64,000 nucleotides of DNA from Halomonas ramblicola (GCF_030409215.1 NZ_JAUFPL010000016.1:54306-118305); one strand, 5' to 3'. Counted from the first letter of the stretch, positions 25,465 through 34,609 are shown. Numbers and translations: made by a program. The notes: generated from the sequence alone by a model not told the origin.

Positions 25465-26113
25465 TCACACGGAGGGATGATCGCAGAGGGCCCGGCGCGC
25501 TTCCCGGCGGTCGACCTCGTGCCCGGAGGGCAGACCCGCACTGGGGGCGGCCAGCCAGGCCGCGATGTCCGCCTCGGTGCGATCGCGCTTGGTGTAAGGG
25601 CATGGCCTCGAAGCCCCACACGGCGGGCGCGATCAGTACGCTGCCGTCCACCGGGGGCGGATCGTCGCCGCTCAGGGCGAGGATCGCCACGGCGCCGCCC
25701 ATGCTGTGACCGACCAGGTAGAGCGGGGGCTCGGGATGGCGCTCGCTCAGCAGGCCGGCAAGCAGAGTGACGTCGGCGGCCAAGCGCTCGTGGCCGGGCC
25801 AGAGGCGTCGCTGGGCGGTGGTGCCGAAGCCGCGCTGGTCGTGAGCATAGAGGGTGATGCCGCGGGGGGCCAGGGCCTCGGCGAGGACCTGGAAGGTGCC
25901 GCCGTGTTCGTTGAAACCGTGGATCCCGAGCACGATGGCCCGCGGCTCGTCCTCGGCCGGCCAGTGGCGAAGCGGCAGTCGGTAGCCGTCCTCGGCAATC
26001 ACCTGGCCCTCCGCCAGCCGGACCTCGTCGCTGCCGGGCCCCGGCGACTGGCGGATGACCCCCTCGCCGCAGCCGGCCAGCAGGAGCAGCAGGCCCAGCG
26101 GCACGAGCCGCAT
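25465..26113 (-). pseudogene. Decayed lipoprotein alpha/beta hydrolase (internal deletion and frameshift)
   Basis: The N-terminal part (RLVPLGLLLLLAGC lipobox, ending in ALAPRGITLYAHDQRGFG, GHSMGGAVAIL, APAVWGFEAMP) aligns with the intact hydrolase at 26532-27575. At about 25597 the paralogue's middle (roughly 150 codons with the catalytic Asp and His) is missing, and the sequence resumes in another frame as YTKRDRTEADIAAWLAAPSA, then GLPSGHEVDRRE, to a TGA at 25465-25467. The product would lack a full catalytic triad. A tandem duplicate that lost function. Confidence 0.85.
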
Positions 26114-26184
26114 GGCAAGCCACCGTTGTGTCGCCCTCGTGGCGATCCATGCCGTCACCCCAGCCCAGGCCGTCTCCGCTATCC

Positions 26185-26487
26185 TCACGGCCGGGGCGGG
26201 TAGCCCAGGGCGTCACGCAGCCGCTCGGCGTTCGCCGCCACCCAGTCGGGGTCGATGGGCCCCCAGTCACGGATCACGTAGGCGCCGATGTTGTGGCGCT
26301 CGCCGGGCGCGGGTTCGAACTCGCAGACGATGTCCAGCTCGCCCAGGGCGGTGAGGGTGTCCTGGGCGGTGCGCCGCGGCATGCCGGTAGCGGCCATCAC
26401 CGCGGGCACGCTGGCGATGCCGCTGGCCACCAGGTGGGCGACGTAGAGGCGGCGATAGAAACTCGCCTTGGTCTTGGAAAGCGTCAC
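26185..26487 (-). CDS. Small winged-helix DNA-binding protein
   Basis: 100-residue protein starting at GTG (AGGTGA five bases upstream). The segment FYRRLYVAHLVASGIASVPA with MAATGMPRRTAQDTLTALGE is a helix-turn-helix, followed by a wing (YVIRDWGPID). The same short family occurs in pseudomonads as an uncharacterised HTH protein. It lies between the intact hydrolase gene and its decayed copy, all on the minus strand, and could regulate them, but no evidence is visible. Confidence 0.75.
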   Translation of the reverse strand: MTLSKTKASFYRRLYVAHLVASGIASVPAVMAATGMPRRTAQDTLTALGELDIVCEFEPAPGERHNIGAYVIRDWGPIDPDWVAANAERLRDALGYPPRP

Positions 26488-26531
26488 AGGGTCACCTTGT
26501 CGATGAAGCGGCGGCCGTTCACCTTATCCCG

Positions 26532-27575
26532 TCAGCTTCGGGGCGACGAGGTGGCACACAGCCGCCGGGTGGCCGAGTCGCGGTCGCGCTCATGGCCGGA
26601 GGGCAGGGCGGTTCCGGGGTCCAGCAGCCAGGCGGCGAGGTCGGCCTCGGTGCGATCGCGCCGGGTATAGCGGGTGAGCATATGGTAGCCGTCCGGATAG
26701 AGGGCGAACTGCCATATCGGCTCGTCGGCGCCCGCCTCGGGCAGCCGCTCGAACAGGGCACACATCGCCTCCGGGGGAATCACCTGGTCCTCGTCCCCAT
26801 AGAGGATCAGCGCCGGGCCGGTCAGGCCCTCGGCAGCCTCCAGGGCGAGGCTCATGGTCTCGGTCACGCCGTACAGGGTGTCCACCCGGGCGCGGCGCAG
26901 GATCAGCGGGTCCTGGGCGAGTCGCCGGCGGATCTCCGGATCGTCGGTGGGCTGGATGCCGAGCCGGCGTGCCGCATTGGCGGAGAAGCTCACCGAGGGG
27001 ATCAGGCGTATGCCGAGCCACAGGCTCAGGCGCTGGTACCAGGGCATGGCGTCGAGCCCCCAGACCGCCGGGGAGATCAGCACACTGCCGTCCACCGGAG
27101 GCGGCGTCTCGCCCGCCAGGGCGAGCAGTACCACGGCCGCTCCCATGCTCTTGCCCACCAGATAGAGCGGCGTCTCGGGGTGGCGCTCGCGCAGCAGTTC
27201 GGCGAGCAGTTCAACATCGGCCACCAGGCGCCGGTGGCCGGGCCAGAGGCGGCGCTGCTCGGTCAGGCCGAAGCCGCGCTGGTCATGGGCGTAGACGGCG
27301 ATGCCGTGGGGCGTCAGGGCCTCGGCCATGATCTCGAAGCTGCCGCCATGGTCGTTGAAGCCGTGGACCGCTAGCACCACGGCTCGGGGCGTCTCCCCGG
27401 TGGGCCAGTGGCGCAGGGGGAGCCGGTAGCCGTCCTCGGCGATCACCCGGTCGGGTTCGAGCCGGGCTCGCTCAGCCCCGGGGCCCGGCTGTTGCAGGGT
27501 GGTCTGGCCGCAACCGGCCAGCAGCAGCCCGGTGAGCAGAGCGACGAGGTGGTGGCGACGCGGCGTGACGGTCAT
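26532..27575 (-). CDS. Lipoprotein alpha/beta hydrolase (monoglyceride lipase-like)
   Basis: 347-residue hydrolase with a lipoprotein signal (LVALLTGLLLAGC, Cys near residue 22), so probably anchored to the outer membrane. The Hydrolase_4-type core contains VHGFNDHGGSF, YAHDQRGFG, nucleophile in LVGKSMGAA (GKSMG instead of GHSMG), acid in LYGDEDQVI and His in PDGYHML. Expected substrate is a lipid or glycerol ester. The gene downstream past the HTH protein is its degraded paralogue. Confidence 0.87.
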   Translation of the reverse strand: MTVTPRRHHLVALLTGLLLAGCGQTTLQQPGPGAERARLEPDRVIAEDGYRLPLRHWPTGETPRAVVLAVHGFNDHGGSFEIMAEALTPHGIAVYAHDQRGFGLTEQRRLWPGHRRLVADVELLAELLRERHPETPLYLVGKSMGAAVVLLALAGETPPPVDGSVLISPAVWGLDAMPWYQRLSLWLGIRLIPSVSFSANAARRLGIQPTDDPEIRRRLAQDPLILRRARVDTLYGVTETMSLALEAAEGLTGPALILYGDEDQVIPPEAMCALFERLPEAGADEPIWQFALYPDGYHMLTRYTRRDRTEADLAAWLLDPGTALPSGHERDRDSATRRLCATSSPRS

Positions 27576-27600
27576 GGGGCCCGATGGCGAGTCTTTGCCC

Positions 27601-28920
27601 CTATCCTATCGGCCCCGAGCGGCGAAACCAGCCCTTCATGACCTGGGTGATGCGCCGCATGTCGGCCGCGCCGGTGACGTAGGCCGGCATGGTGTAGAGC
27701 CAGCGGCCGATGGGGCGCAGCCAGACGCCCTGCTCGCGGGCCCAGTCGCCGACCCCGGCGAGGTCCGCGCCCCGGCGGGTCTCGATCACCGCGGTGGCGC
27801 CCAGCACGCGCACGTCTTGCACCGCCGGGTGGTCGTGCAGGGCCGCATCCTCCAGCAGCTCCCGGCACAGCACGCGGTTGAGGGCGGCGATCTTGCCGAG
27901 GTAGTCCTCGTCCTCGAACACGGCGAGGCTCTCCAGGGCCACCCGGCAGGCCAGCGGATTGCCCATGAAGGTGGGGCCGTGCATGAAGGCGTGCATCTCG
28001 CTGTCACCTACGAAAGCGTCGTGCACCCGGTCGGTGGCCAGTGTCGCGGCGTGGCCCAGATAGCCCCCGGTGAGCCCCTTGGAGAGCACCATGATGTCGG
28101 GCGTGACGTCGGCGTGGTCGGCGGCGAACATCCGCCCGGTGCGGCCGAAGCCGGTGGCCACCTCGTCGAACACCAGCAGCACGTCGAACTCGTCGCAGAG
28201 TTCGCGGGCGCCGCGCAGGTAGTGGGGCGAGGTCATGTTGAGCCCGCCGGCGGCCTGCAGCAGCGGCTCCATCAGCAGCGCGGCGATCTCCTCATGGTGC
28301 GCCTCCAGCACCCCGCGCAGGGCGGCCAGGTCGGCCTCCACCGCCGCGGGCTCGGCGTCGAAGGGCGCGGTGGGCGCCGGGGCGAAGTGGTGCCGGGGCA
28401 GGTAGCCGGCGAACAGCGAGTGCATGCCCTCCTCGGGGTCGCATACCGCCATGCAGCCGGCGGTATCGCCGTGGTAGGCCTTCATCAGCGACAGCAGGCG
28501 ATGCTTGCCGGGCCTGCCGCGCAGCTGGTGGTACTGCACCGCCATCTTCATGGCGACCTCCATGCCCACCGAGCCGCTGTCGGAGTAGAAGACGTGGTTG
28601 AGCCCCTCGGGCGTGACGCGCGTAAGCTCCCGGGCCAGGCGGTCGGCGGGCTCATGGGTCAGCCCGCCGAGCATCACGTGGCACAGTTCGTCGGCCTGCT
28701 GCTGGATGGCGCGCACCAGGCGGGGATGGCGGTAGCCGTGGATCATGCACCACCAGGAGCAGGTGGCGTCGAGCAGGGTCTCGCCGCCCTCCAGGGTGAA
28801 GCGTGGGCCCTCGCCGCCGACCACCTTGGGCGCCGGCCGCTGGGTCTTGAGATGGGCATAGGGGTGCCAGATGGGGGAGGGATTCCTCATGGAAGAGGGA
28901 TTCCAGGCAGAAGAATTCAT
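27601..28920 (-). CDS. bioA: Adenosylmethionine-8-amino-7-oxononanoate aminotransferase BioA
   Basis: PLP aminotransferase (class III) of 439 residues converting KAPA to DAPA with SAM as donor. Characteristic motifs: PIWHPYAHLKTQ, DATCSWWCMIHGYRHP, SDSGSVGMEVAMKM, YHGDTAG, VFDEVATGFGRTG, PLP-Lys in LSKGLTGG, and MHGPTFMGNPLAC. GGAGG lies six bases before the ATG. It is on the same strand as the main bio operon but separated from bioD by a tRNA gene and a repeat, so it probably has its own promoter. Confidence 0.96.
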   Translation of the reverse strand: MNSSAWNPSSMRNPSPIWHPYAHLKTQRPAPKVVGGEGPRFTLEGGETLLDATCSWWCMIHGYRHPRLVRAIQQQADELCHVMLGGLTHEPADRLARELTRVTPEGLNHVFYSDSGSVGMEVAMKMAVQYHQLRGRPGKHRLLSLMKAYHGDTAGCMAVCDPEEGMHSLFAGYLPRHHFAPAPTAPFDAEPAAVEADLAALRGVLEAHHEEIAALLMEPLLQAAGGLNMTSPHYLRGARELCDEFDVLLVFDEVATGFGRTGRMFAADHADVTPDIMVLSKGLTGGYLGHAATLATDRVHDAFVGDSEMHAFMHGPTFMGNPLACRVALESLAVFEDEDYLGKIAALNRVLCRELLEDAALHDHPAVQDVRVLGATAVIETRRGADLAGVGDWAREQGVWLRPIGRWLYTMPAYVTGAADMRRITQVMKGWFRRSGPIG

Positions 28921-28992
28921 CGGAGACCTCCGGTGAGGACGGGGTGGTCGGTGCCGTGAGAATGGCTGGAGAGAAGCTTGCCCGATGGAGGG

Positions 28993-29045
28993 GTGCCGCC
29001 AGGAGGCCTGCGGTCTCCGGTCGCGCAGCGGAGCTGCCCTCCTAC
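28993..29045 (-). repeat. 53-bp interspersed palindromic repeat, copy A
   Basis: Begins GTGCCGCCAGGAGGCCTGCG and ends GAGCTGCCCTCCTAC. It aligns over its full length with copy C at 39062-39115, and its reverse complement with copy B at 38995-39043. Internal dyad GGAGGCCTGCGGTCTCC can form a hairpin. It sits between bioA and the tRNA gene. Confidence 0.8.
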
Positions 29046-29175
29046 GACACGCCTCGTTCTATGCCGAGCGGTGAAGAGGTCAATAAGCGGGGGCAGGCGA
29101 AATGCCGGGCACGCGAAGGCGCTGCGCGTCTCGGGAAGAGGGCGATCGGTCGAGGTCGATACGGAAGAGATCGAG

Positions 29176-29260
29176 TGGTGCGGATGGGGAGACTTGAACT
29201 CCCACGCCCGAAGGCACCAGGACCTAAACCTGGCGTGTCTACCAATTCCACCACATCCGC
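29176..29260 (-). tRNA. tRNA-Leu (anticodon TAG)
   Basis: On the minus strand an 85-base sequence begins GCGGATGTGGTGGAATTGG and ends CATCCGCACCA. The acceptor stem GCGGATG/CATCCGC, long variable arm (TGCCTTCGGGCG), T-loop GTTCAAGTC, and anticodon loop TTTAGGT give TAG, reading CUA/CUN leucine codons. CCA is encoded. Confidence 0.97.
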
Positions 29261-29304
29261 ACGGACAGGCAGGCGACCATATTTTACGGACGCCCCCCGG
29301 CAAG

Positions 29305-30006
29305 TCAATCAACATCGGGCAGCTCCAGGTGATCGGCGGCGGCCGCGGCCATGGCGCGCGGGTCGCCGGCCGGCAGGCGGGGCACGATGCCTAGGCAGGG
29401 GGCGTCGAGGGTGTGCGCCAGGGTCGCCAGGTTGTCGCGGTAGAGGTCGTCGTCGGCGGCGAACGCCGGGTCCACCAGGCTGCCGGCCCAGCCGGCCAGG
29501 CGCAGCCCGTCGGCGCGGATCGCCTCACGGGTGAGGCGCGCATGGCTGATACAGCCGAGTCGCAGGCCCACCACCAGGATCACCGGCAGCTCGAGCCGAC
29601 CCGCCAGGCCGGCCAGGTCCTCAGTATCGTTCAGCGGCACCCGCCAGCCGCCGGCGCCTTCCACCAGGGTCAGGTCGCGGCCCAGGGCCAGCCCGTCGCG
29701 GACTCGCTCGCCCAGGGCCTCGAGCGTCAGCGTCACGCCGTCGCGCCGGGCGGCCAGGTGCGGGGCGATGGCCGGGGCGAAGGCGTAGGGGTTCACCGTG
29801 GCATAGGGCACGGGGGGATGACACTGGGCCTGCAGGGCCAGGGCATCGGCGTTGCACAGGCCGTCGGGCGTCGTCTCGCTGCCCGAGGCGATGGGCTTGA
29901 GCCCCAGGGTGGTCAGGCCCCGACGGCAGGCCAGGGCCAGCAGGCCGGCGGTGACCAGGGTCTTGCCGGCGTCGGTATCGGTGCCGGTAACGAAACAGGC
30001 GGGCAT
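29305..30006 (-). CDS. bioD: Dethiobiotin synthetase BioD
   Basis: ATP-dependent carboxylase of 233 residues closing the ureido ring of DAPA. P-loop TGTDTDAGKT near residues 7-16, KPIASGSE with the catalytic Lys, VNPYAFAPAIAPHLAA, and VEGAGGWRVPLN. Last gene of the bioB-F-H-C-D operon, starting directly after the bioC stop. Confidence 0.95.
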   Translation of the reverse strand: MPACFVTGTDTDAGKTLVTAGLLALACRRGLTTLGLKPIASGSETTPDGLCNADALALQAQCHPPVPYATVNPYAFAPAIAPHLAARRDGVTLTLEALGERVRDGLALGRDLTLVEGAGGWRVPLNDTEDLAGLAGRLELPVILVVGLRLGCISHARLTREAIRADGLRLAGWAGSLVDPAFAADDDLYRDNLATLAHTLDAPCLGIVPRLPAGDPRAMAAAAADHLELPDVD

Positions 30007-30007
30007 C

Positions 30008-30802
30008 TCAGCGTTCCAGCTCCAGCGTCAGCAGGTGGTAGGTGACCGGCAGTCCCTCGGGCTCGCGCAGCGCCTCGAAGCGGCGCCGGGCGCGGGCCAG
30101 GTCGGCGCGGGTCAGGCGGGCATCGGGGCGCGCGGTCTGGGCGCCGACGCCCTTGATGGAGGCCATCACCGCGGCCAGGTCGGGGTAGTGGAAGCGTGGC
30201 CGGCTGGCCTCGACCGCCACGCGGCGGAAGCCCGCCAGGCGGGCCGCGGCCAGGTGCCGCTCGCGGCTGCGGAAGTCGAGCAGTGCCGCGGGGCGGCCGG
30301 GACGCGCCCAGGCGCGGCCGACCTCGGCCAGGGTGCCCGGGCCCAGGGTATTGAGCAGCGCGCGGCCGCCGGGGCGCAGCACCCGGTGAAGCTCGGCGAA
30401 TACCTGGCCGAGGTCCGGGCACCACTGGATGGCCAGGTTGGAAAAGACCAGGTCGAGGCCGGCATCGGCCAGCGGCAGGGCGCCGGCGTCGCCGCACAGC
30501 CAGAGAGGGGTGCCGTGCCGTCGCCGGGCGACCTCCAGCATTCCCGGGGCGAGATCCAGGCCGACGAGGTCGGCGTCGGGCCCGTAGCGCGCGGCGAGCC
30601 GGGCGCTCCAGTGGCCGGGGCCGCAGCCCAGGTCGAGCACGCGCTCCGCCCGGGCCGGCAGCCGGCTCCAGAGCCGCTCGCCCATGGCCTGCTGGGCGCT
30701 CGCCAGGCGCTCGTAGTCGTCGGCGGCGCGCGAGAAGGCGTGGGCCACGCGGCGCTGCCAGTCGGCCGGCACCCTGGGGTGGGGCTGCAGGGCGGTGCTC
30801 AT
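30008..30802 (-). CDS. bioC: Malonyl-ACP O-methyltransferase BioC
   Basis: SAM methyltransferase of 264 residues that methylates malonyl-ACP to start pimeloyl synthesis. Motif I LDLGCGPGHWSARLAA, motif II VFSNLAIQWC, then VLRPGGRALLNTLGPGTL. The ATG at 30802 overlaps the bioH stop as ATGA and has GGAGG ten bases upstream; the ATG at 30811 would have the SD too close. Confidence 0.94.
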   Translation of the reverse strand: MSTALQPHPRVPADWQRRVAHAFSRAADDYERLASAQQAMGERLWSRLPARAERVLDLGCGPGHWSARLAARYGPDADLVGLDLAPGMLEVARRRHGTPLWLCGDAGALPLADAGLDLVFSNLAIQWCPDLGQVFAELHRVLRPGGRALLNTLGPGTLAEVGRAWARPGRPAALLDFRSRERHLAAARLAGFRRVAVEASRPRFHYPDLAAVMASIKGVGAQTARPDARLTRADLARARRRFEALREPEGLPVTYHLLTLELER

Positions 30803-31545
30803 AGGGGGCATGCCTCCGGGCGACGGAATGTGGCGCCGTCCCGGGGGCATTCCCGGGCCAGCTCGACCAGGGCCGCGGCCAGGGTGTCGGGGCGCGAGAG
30901 CATCGGGCAGTGGCCGGCGCCGTCGAGCCGCCGGTCGGCGGCCGCGACCCGGGACGGGGCCAGCAGGGGGTCGTCGGCGCCGGCCAGGGTGTGCACCGGG
31001 CAGGGTGGCGCGGCCAGGGCGGCACTCACATCGAGCTCGGCCAGCCAGTCGAGGCCGGCGGCCAGGGTGGGCGTATCGGCCCCCGGGGCATCGCCGAGCA
31101 GGTCGCGCAGCCGGCGATGGACGCTGCGTGGGGCGGGCTCGCCGGAGAGCTGCCAGCGCCGGAAGTGGGCCAGGGTGGCGTCGGGGTCCCGGGCGAAGGC
31201 GCGGCGGAAGGCGGCCAGTTCCCGGGTCGGCACCCCCTGGGGGTGGCAGAAGCGCGGGCCCATGCCGATCATGATCAGTCCCCGCGGCGCCGGCAGGCGC
31301 TCGAGCAGGGCGGCCGCCAGCAACCCGCCTAGCGACCAGCCCACCCAGACGGCATCGGCCGGCAGCTCGGCGGCCATGGCGCAGGCCACGGCATCGAGAG
31401 CGGCGGGGTCCGTCGGCGCCGGGCGCCCGGCGTAGCCCGGCCAGTCGGGCGTTTCGACCCGGATTCCCACCGGCCAGTGGGTGGCGAGCGGCTGCCAGAT
31501 GCGGGCATCGCAGCCCCAGCCGGAGAGCAGCACCAGGCGGGTCAT
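30799..31545 (-). CDS. bioH: Pimeloyl-ACP methyl ester carboxylesterase BioH
   Basis: Alpha/beta hydrolase of 248 residues that removes the methyl ester from pimeloyl-ACP. It opens LVLLSGWGCDARIW, has the nucleophile in WVGWSLGGLLA, acid in AGADDPLL and His in DGAGHCPML. It is flanked by bioF and bioC, with four-base ATGA overlaps on both sides, which fixes the assignment better than the fold alone. Confidence 0.92.
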   Translation of the reverse strand: MTRLVLLSGWGCDARIWQPLATHWPVGIRVETPDWPGYAGRPAPTDPAALDAVACAMAAELPADAVWVGWSLGGLLAAALLERLPAPRGLIMIGMGPRFCHPQGVPTRELAAFRRAFARDPDATLAHFRRWQLSGEPAPRSVHRRLRDLLGDAPGADTPTLAAGLDWLAELDVSAALAAPPCPVHTLAGADDPLLAPSRVAAADRRLDGAGHCPMLSRPDTLAAALVELARECPRDGATFRRPEACPL

Positions 31546-32714
31546 GGGGCGATCTCCTGCGGCTGGCCTGCGTCCTTGGCCCGGCACTCGGCCAGGGCGT
31601 CGAGCAGGGCGTCCAGGTCGGCGTCGCTGTGGGCGGCGGAGAGGGTGATGCGCAGCCGTGCCTTGCCGTGGGGCACCGTGGGCTCGCGGATGGCACCCAC
31701 CGCCAGGCCGCGCTCGGCGAGCCGTGCGGCCCAGGCCAGCACACGCTGGCCGTCGCCCAGCACCAGCGGCTGGATCGGCGTGGGGCTGTCCATCAGCGGC
31801 AGCCCCAGGCCGGTGGCCGCGGCGCGGAAGCGGGCGATCAGGGTGCGCAGCCGCTCCCGCCGCTCCGGCTCCGCGGCAAGGATGTCCAGCGCCGCCAGGG
31901 TCGCCGCCGCCACCCCGGGGGGCTGGGCGGTGGTGTAGACGTAGGGACGGGCGAACTGGATCAGGTGCTCGATCAGCGCCTCGCTGCCGGCCACGAAGGC
32001 GCCGCCGGTGCCCAGCGCCTTGCCCAGGGTGCCGACCAGCACCGGCACCGCCTCGACCCCGTGGGCGCGGCCCACGCAGCCGTCGCCCTGGTCACCCAGC
32101 ACGCCCAGGCCGTGGGCGTCGTCGACCATCAGCCAGGCGCCGTGACGGTGAGTGGTGGCGGCCAGCCCGGCGATATCGGCGACGTCGCCGTCCATGCTGA
32201 ACACCCCGTCGCTGACCACCAGCCTGGGCGACTCCGCCGGGGCACGGGTCAGCAGCCGCTCGAGGTCATCGAGGTCGCGGTGGTGGAAGCGCCGCGAGGC
32301 GCACTTGGCCAGCGTGGCGCCGTCGAGCAGCGAGGCGTGGTTGAGGCGGTCCTGGAAGAGCCGGGTGTCGGCCTCGCCGAGCGCCTGGAGGGTGCCCAGG
32401 TTGGCCATGTAGCCGGTGGAGAAGAGCAGCGCCCGGGGGCGGCCGGTGAGCTCGGCCAGACGGTGCTCGAGGGCCTCGTGCACCTCGAGGTGGCCGCTCA
32501 CCAGGTGCGAGGCCCGCGCGCCGGCGCCGAAGCGCCTGGCGCCTGCCGCCATGGCCTCCGCCAGGCGCGGATCCCGAGCCAGGCCCAGGTAGTCGTTGCC
32601 GGCGAAGTCGCGTGGCGCGGACCCTTCGACCCGGGTGCGGCGCAGACGCCAGAGCCCGGCGGCACGGCGTGCCGCGGCGCGCTCGGCGAGTCGGGTCGGC
32701 CAGTCGGCGGACAC
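31542..32714 (-). CDS. bioF: 8-amino-7-oxononanoate synthase BioF
   Basis: PLP enzyme of the alpha-oxoamine synthase family, 390 residues, joining pimeloyl-ACP/CoA to alanine. FAGNDYLGLARDPRL, GAGARASHLVSGH, SDGVFSMDGD, VDDAHGLGVLG, and PLP-Lys in VGTLGKALGTGGAF. Starts at GTG two bases after the bioB stop. Confidence 0.95.
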   Translation of the reverse strand: MSADWPTRLAERAAARRAAGLWRLRRTRVEGSAPRDFAGNDYLGLARDPRLAEAMAAGARRFGAGARASHLVSGHLEVHEALEHRLAELTGRPRALLFSTGYMANLGTLQALGEADTRLFQDRLNHASLLDGATLAKCASRRFHHRDLDDLERLLTRAPAESPRLVVSDGVFSMDGDVADIAGLAATTHRHGAWLMVDDAHGLGVLGDQGDGCVGRAHGVEAVPVLVGTLGKALGTGGAFVAGSEALIEHLIQFARPYVYTTAQPPGVAAATLAALDILAAEPERRERLRTLIARFRAAATGLGLPLMDSPTPIQPLVLGDGQRVLAWAARLAERGLAVGAIREPTVPHGKARLRITLSAAHSDADLDALLDALAECRAKDAGQPQEIAP

Positions 32715-32716
32715 CT

Positions 32717-33823
32717 TCAGGCCCCGGCGGCGTCGTAGGCGAGGTCACTGGCCCGGACGGCGGCCTGGCGGGCCAGTTCGGCGGCCAGGCCGGCCGCGGT
32801 GCGATCATCGTCGGCGCAGGTCTCGCGCTGCTCCGGGTGCAGGCCCAGCTTGCCGAACAGCGCCCGGTCGCGTTCCACCTGGGGATTGGACGTGGTCAGC
32901 AGCTTGTCACCGTAGAAGATGGAGTTGGCCCCGGCCAGAAAGGCCAGCGCCTGGGTGGACTCGTCCATCTGCTCGCGGCCGGCGGAGAGGCGCACATGGC
33001 TGCGTGGCATCAGGATGCGGGCCACGGCGATGGCGCGGATGAATTCGATGGGATCAAGGTCCTCGACGTCCTCCAGCGGCGTGCCGGGGACCTTGACCAG
33101 CATGTTGATCGGCACCGACTCCGGGTGCGGCTCGAGGCGTGCCAGCTGCTGGAGCAGGGCGGCACGGTCGCGGGGCGCCTCGCCCATGCCCAGGATGCCG
33201 CCGGCGCACACCTTCATGCCCGCCTCGCGCACGTGCCCCAGGGTCGCCAGGCGGTCGGCGTAGGTGCGGGTGGTGATGATCTCGCCGTAGTACTCCGGCG
33301 AGGTGTCCAGATTGTGGTTGTAGTAGTCGAGCCCGGCCTCGGCCAGGCGGCCGGCCTGGTCGCCGTCGACCATGCCCAGGGTCATGCAGGTCTCGAGCCC
33401 CAGCGCCTTGACCCGGCGCACCATCTCCAGCACCACCTCGAGGTCGCGCTCGCGCGGGCTCTTCCAGGCCGCGCCCATGCAGAAGCGGCTGGCGCCGGCC
33501 TCCTTCGCCGCCCGGGCCTGCTCCACCACCTTCTCGACCTCCAGCAGCTTCTCGCGGCCGAGCCCGGTGTTGTAGTGGCCCGACTGCGGGCAGTACTTGC
33601 AGTCCTCGGGGCAGGCGCCGGTCTTGATGGAGAGCAGGGTGGAGACCTGCACGGCGTTGGGGTCGAAGTGGGCGCGGTGCACCTGCTGGGCGCGGAACAG
33701 CAGGTCGTTGAAGGGCAGGGCGAAGAGCGCCTCGATCTCGTCGAGGGTCCAGTCGTGGCGCACCCCGGCCCGGGTGGCTAGGGTCTGGGTATCGGCTGCG
33801 GGAGACTGCGGCGCTTGGGGCAT
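32717..33823 (-). CDS. bioB: Biotin synthase BioB
   Basis: Radical-SAM enzyme of 368 residues inserting sulfur into dethiobiotin. The [11 protein letters not shown] motif (near residues 70-79) binds the 4Fe-4S cluster; [12 protein letters not shown] and LSAGREQM (the Arg ligand of the 2Fe-2S cluster) are also present. First gene of the operon, behind a promoter covered by a BirA-type box. Confidence 0.97.
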   Translation of the reverse strand: MPQAPQSPAADTQTLATRAGVRHDWTLDEIEALFALPFNDLLFRAQQVHRAHFDPNAVQVSTLLSIKTGACPEDCKYCPQSGHYNTGLGREKLLEVEKVVEQARAAKEAGASRFCMGAAWKSPRERDLEVVLEMVRRVKALGLETCMTLGMVDGDQAGRLAEAGLDYYNHNLDTSPEYYGEIITTRTYADRLATLGHVREAGMKVCAGGILGMGEAPRDRAALLQQLARLEPHPESVPINMLVKVPGTPLEDVEDLDPIEFIRAIAVARILMPRSHVRLSAGREQMDESTQALAFLAGANSIFYGDKLLTTSNPQVERDRALFGKLGLHPEQRETCADDDRTAAGLAAELARQAAVRASDLAYDAAGA

Positions 33824-33871
33824 GGTGGCTCGCCTATGGTCAACTGGTCGGGATGGAAGAAGTTGACGGAC

Positions 33872-33924
33872 AGCTTACGGCCGCGGGGGATCTTGTCAAC
33901 CCGTGGGATACCAATGGTTGACGC
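33872..33924 (-). promoter_or_regulatory. bioB promoter with BirA operator
   Basis: TTGTCAACC (33893-33901), 14 bases, GGTTGACGC (33916-33924): the dyad spacing and core of the BirA/BioR-type biotin operator of gammaproteobacteria (TTGTAAACC-N14/16-GGTTTACAA). It overlaps TTGACA (33894-33899, minus strand) of a promoter with TAAGCT 16 bases on (33872-33877). Biotin-loaded BirA would block bioB-F-H-C-D; the right half also covers the comF start. Confidence 0.82.
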
Positions 33925-34609
33925 GGCACTGCGCCGGGCGCTGCCGGGACGCTGCGCCTTCTGCCTCTCGCCGCGCAGTGGCGAGAGGCCCTGGTGCCCG
34001 GCGTGTTTCGAGGCGCTGCCCTGGAACCTGCCGGCCTGCCCGCGCTGCGCCGAGCCGCAGCCCGATCGCTTCTCGGGGCGCCTGTGTGGCGCCTGCCTGC
34101 GCCGGCCGCCGGCCTTCGCTCGGGCCCGCGCGCCGTTGCGCTATGCCGACGAGGTGGCCTGGCTGGTGCGGCGCTTCAAGTTCCAGGCCTCGCCGCGGGC
34201 CGGGGCGGTGTTGCTGGCGCTGCTCGAGAGGGGGCTGGCGGACGAGGCGCTGGCCTGGCCGCAGGCGATCGTGCCGGTACCGCTGCATCCACGGCGTTCG
34301 CGGACGCGGGGCTTCGACCAGGCCGAGTGGCTGGCCCGGCGCCTGGCCCGACGGCTCGAGGTGCCGCTGCGGCATGGCGAACGGCGCCGCGACACGCCCA
34401 GCCAGCGCGGGCTCGATCGGGCCGAGCGGCGTGCCAACCTGCGCCACGGCTTCCGGGTCACGGGGCCCTTGCCGCGGCGGGTCGCGCTGCTCGACGATGT
34501 CATGACCACCGGGGCGACGCTGGACGCCCTGGGCCGTGCCTGCCGCGCGGCGGGCGCCGAGGAGGTCGAGGCCTGGGCGGTGGCACGCACGCCCCTGGCC
34601 GAGGCCTGA
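33914..34609 (+). CDS. comF: ComF-family phosphoribosyltransferase-like protein
   Basis: 231 residues. The N-terminal double zinc ribbon has four Cys pairs (GRCAFC, PWCPAC, PACPRC, LCGAC), and the PRTase domain has VALLDDVMTTGATLD as PRPP-type loop. ComF (GntX/YhgH in enterics) supports DNA uptake in competent bacteria; in others the role is unclear. Divergent from bioB, with its start codon inside the BirA box; the ribosome-binding site is weak. Confidence 0.88.
   Translation: MVDAALRRALPGRCAFCLSPRSGERPWCPACFEALPWNLPACPRCAEPQPDRFSGRLCGACLRRPPAFARARAPLRYADEVAWLVRRFKFQASPRAGAVLLALLERGLADEALAWPQAIVPVPLHPRRSRTRGFDQAEWLARRLARRLEVPLRHGERRRDTPSQRGLDRAERRANLRHGFRVTGPLPRRVALLDDVMTTGATLDALGRACRAAGAEEVEAWAVARTPLAEA

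Noticed and set aside
25267..25770. Plus-strand frame in the spacer upstream of the papain-like gene
   Set aside because: It runs antisense into the decayed hydrolase and has no recognisable domain.
29176..29260. tRNA-Leu as an integration site for a genomic island
   Set aside because: No integrase and no duplicated tRNA 3' end found nearby; the low-GC cassette is 4 kb away on the other side of housekeeping-type genes.
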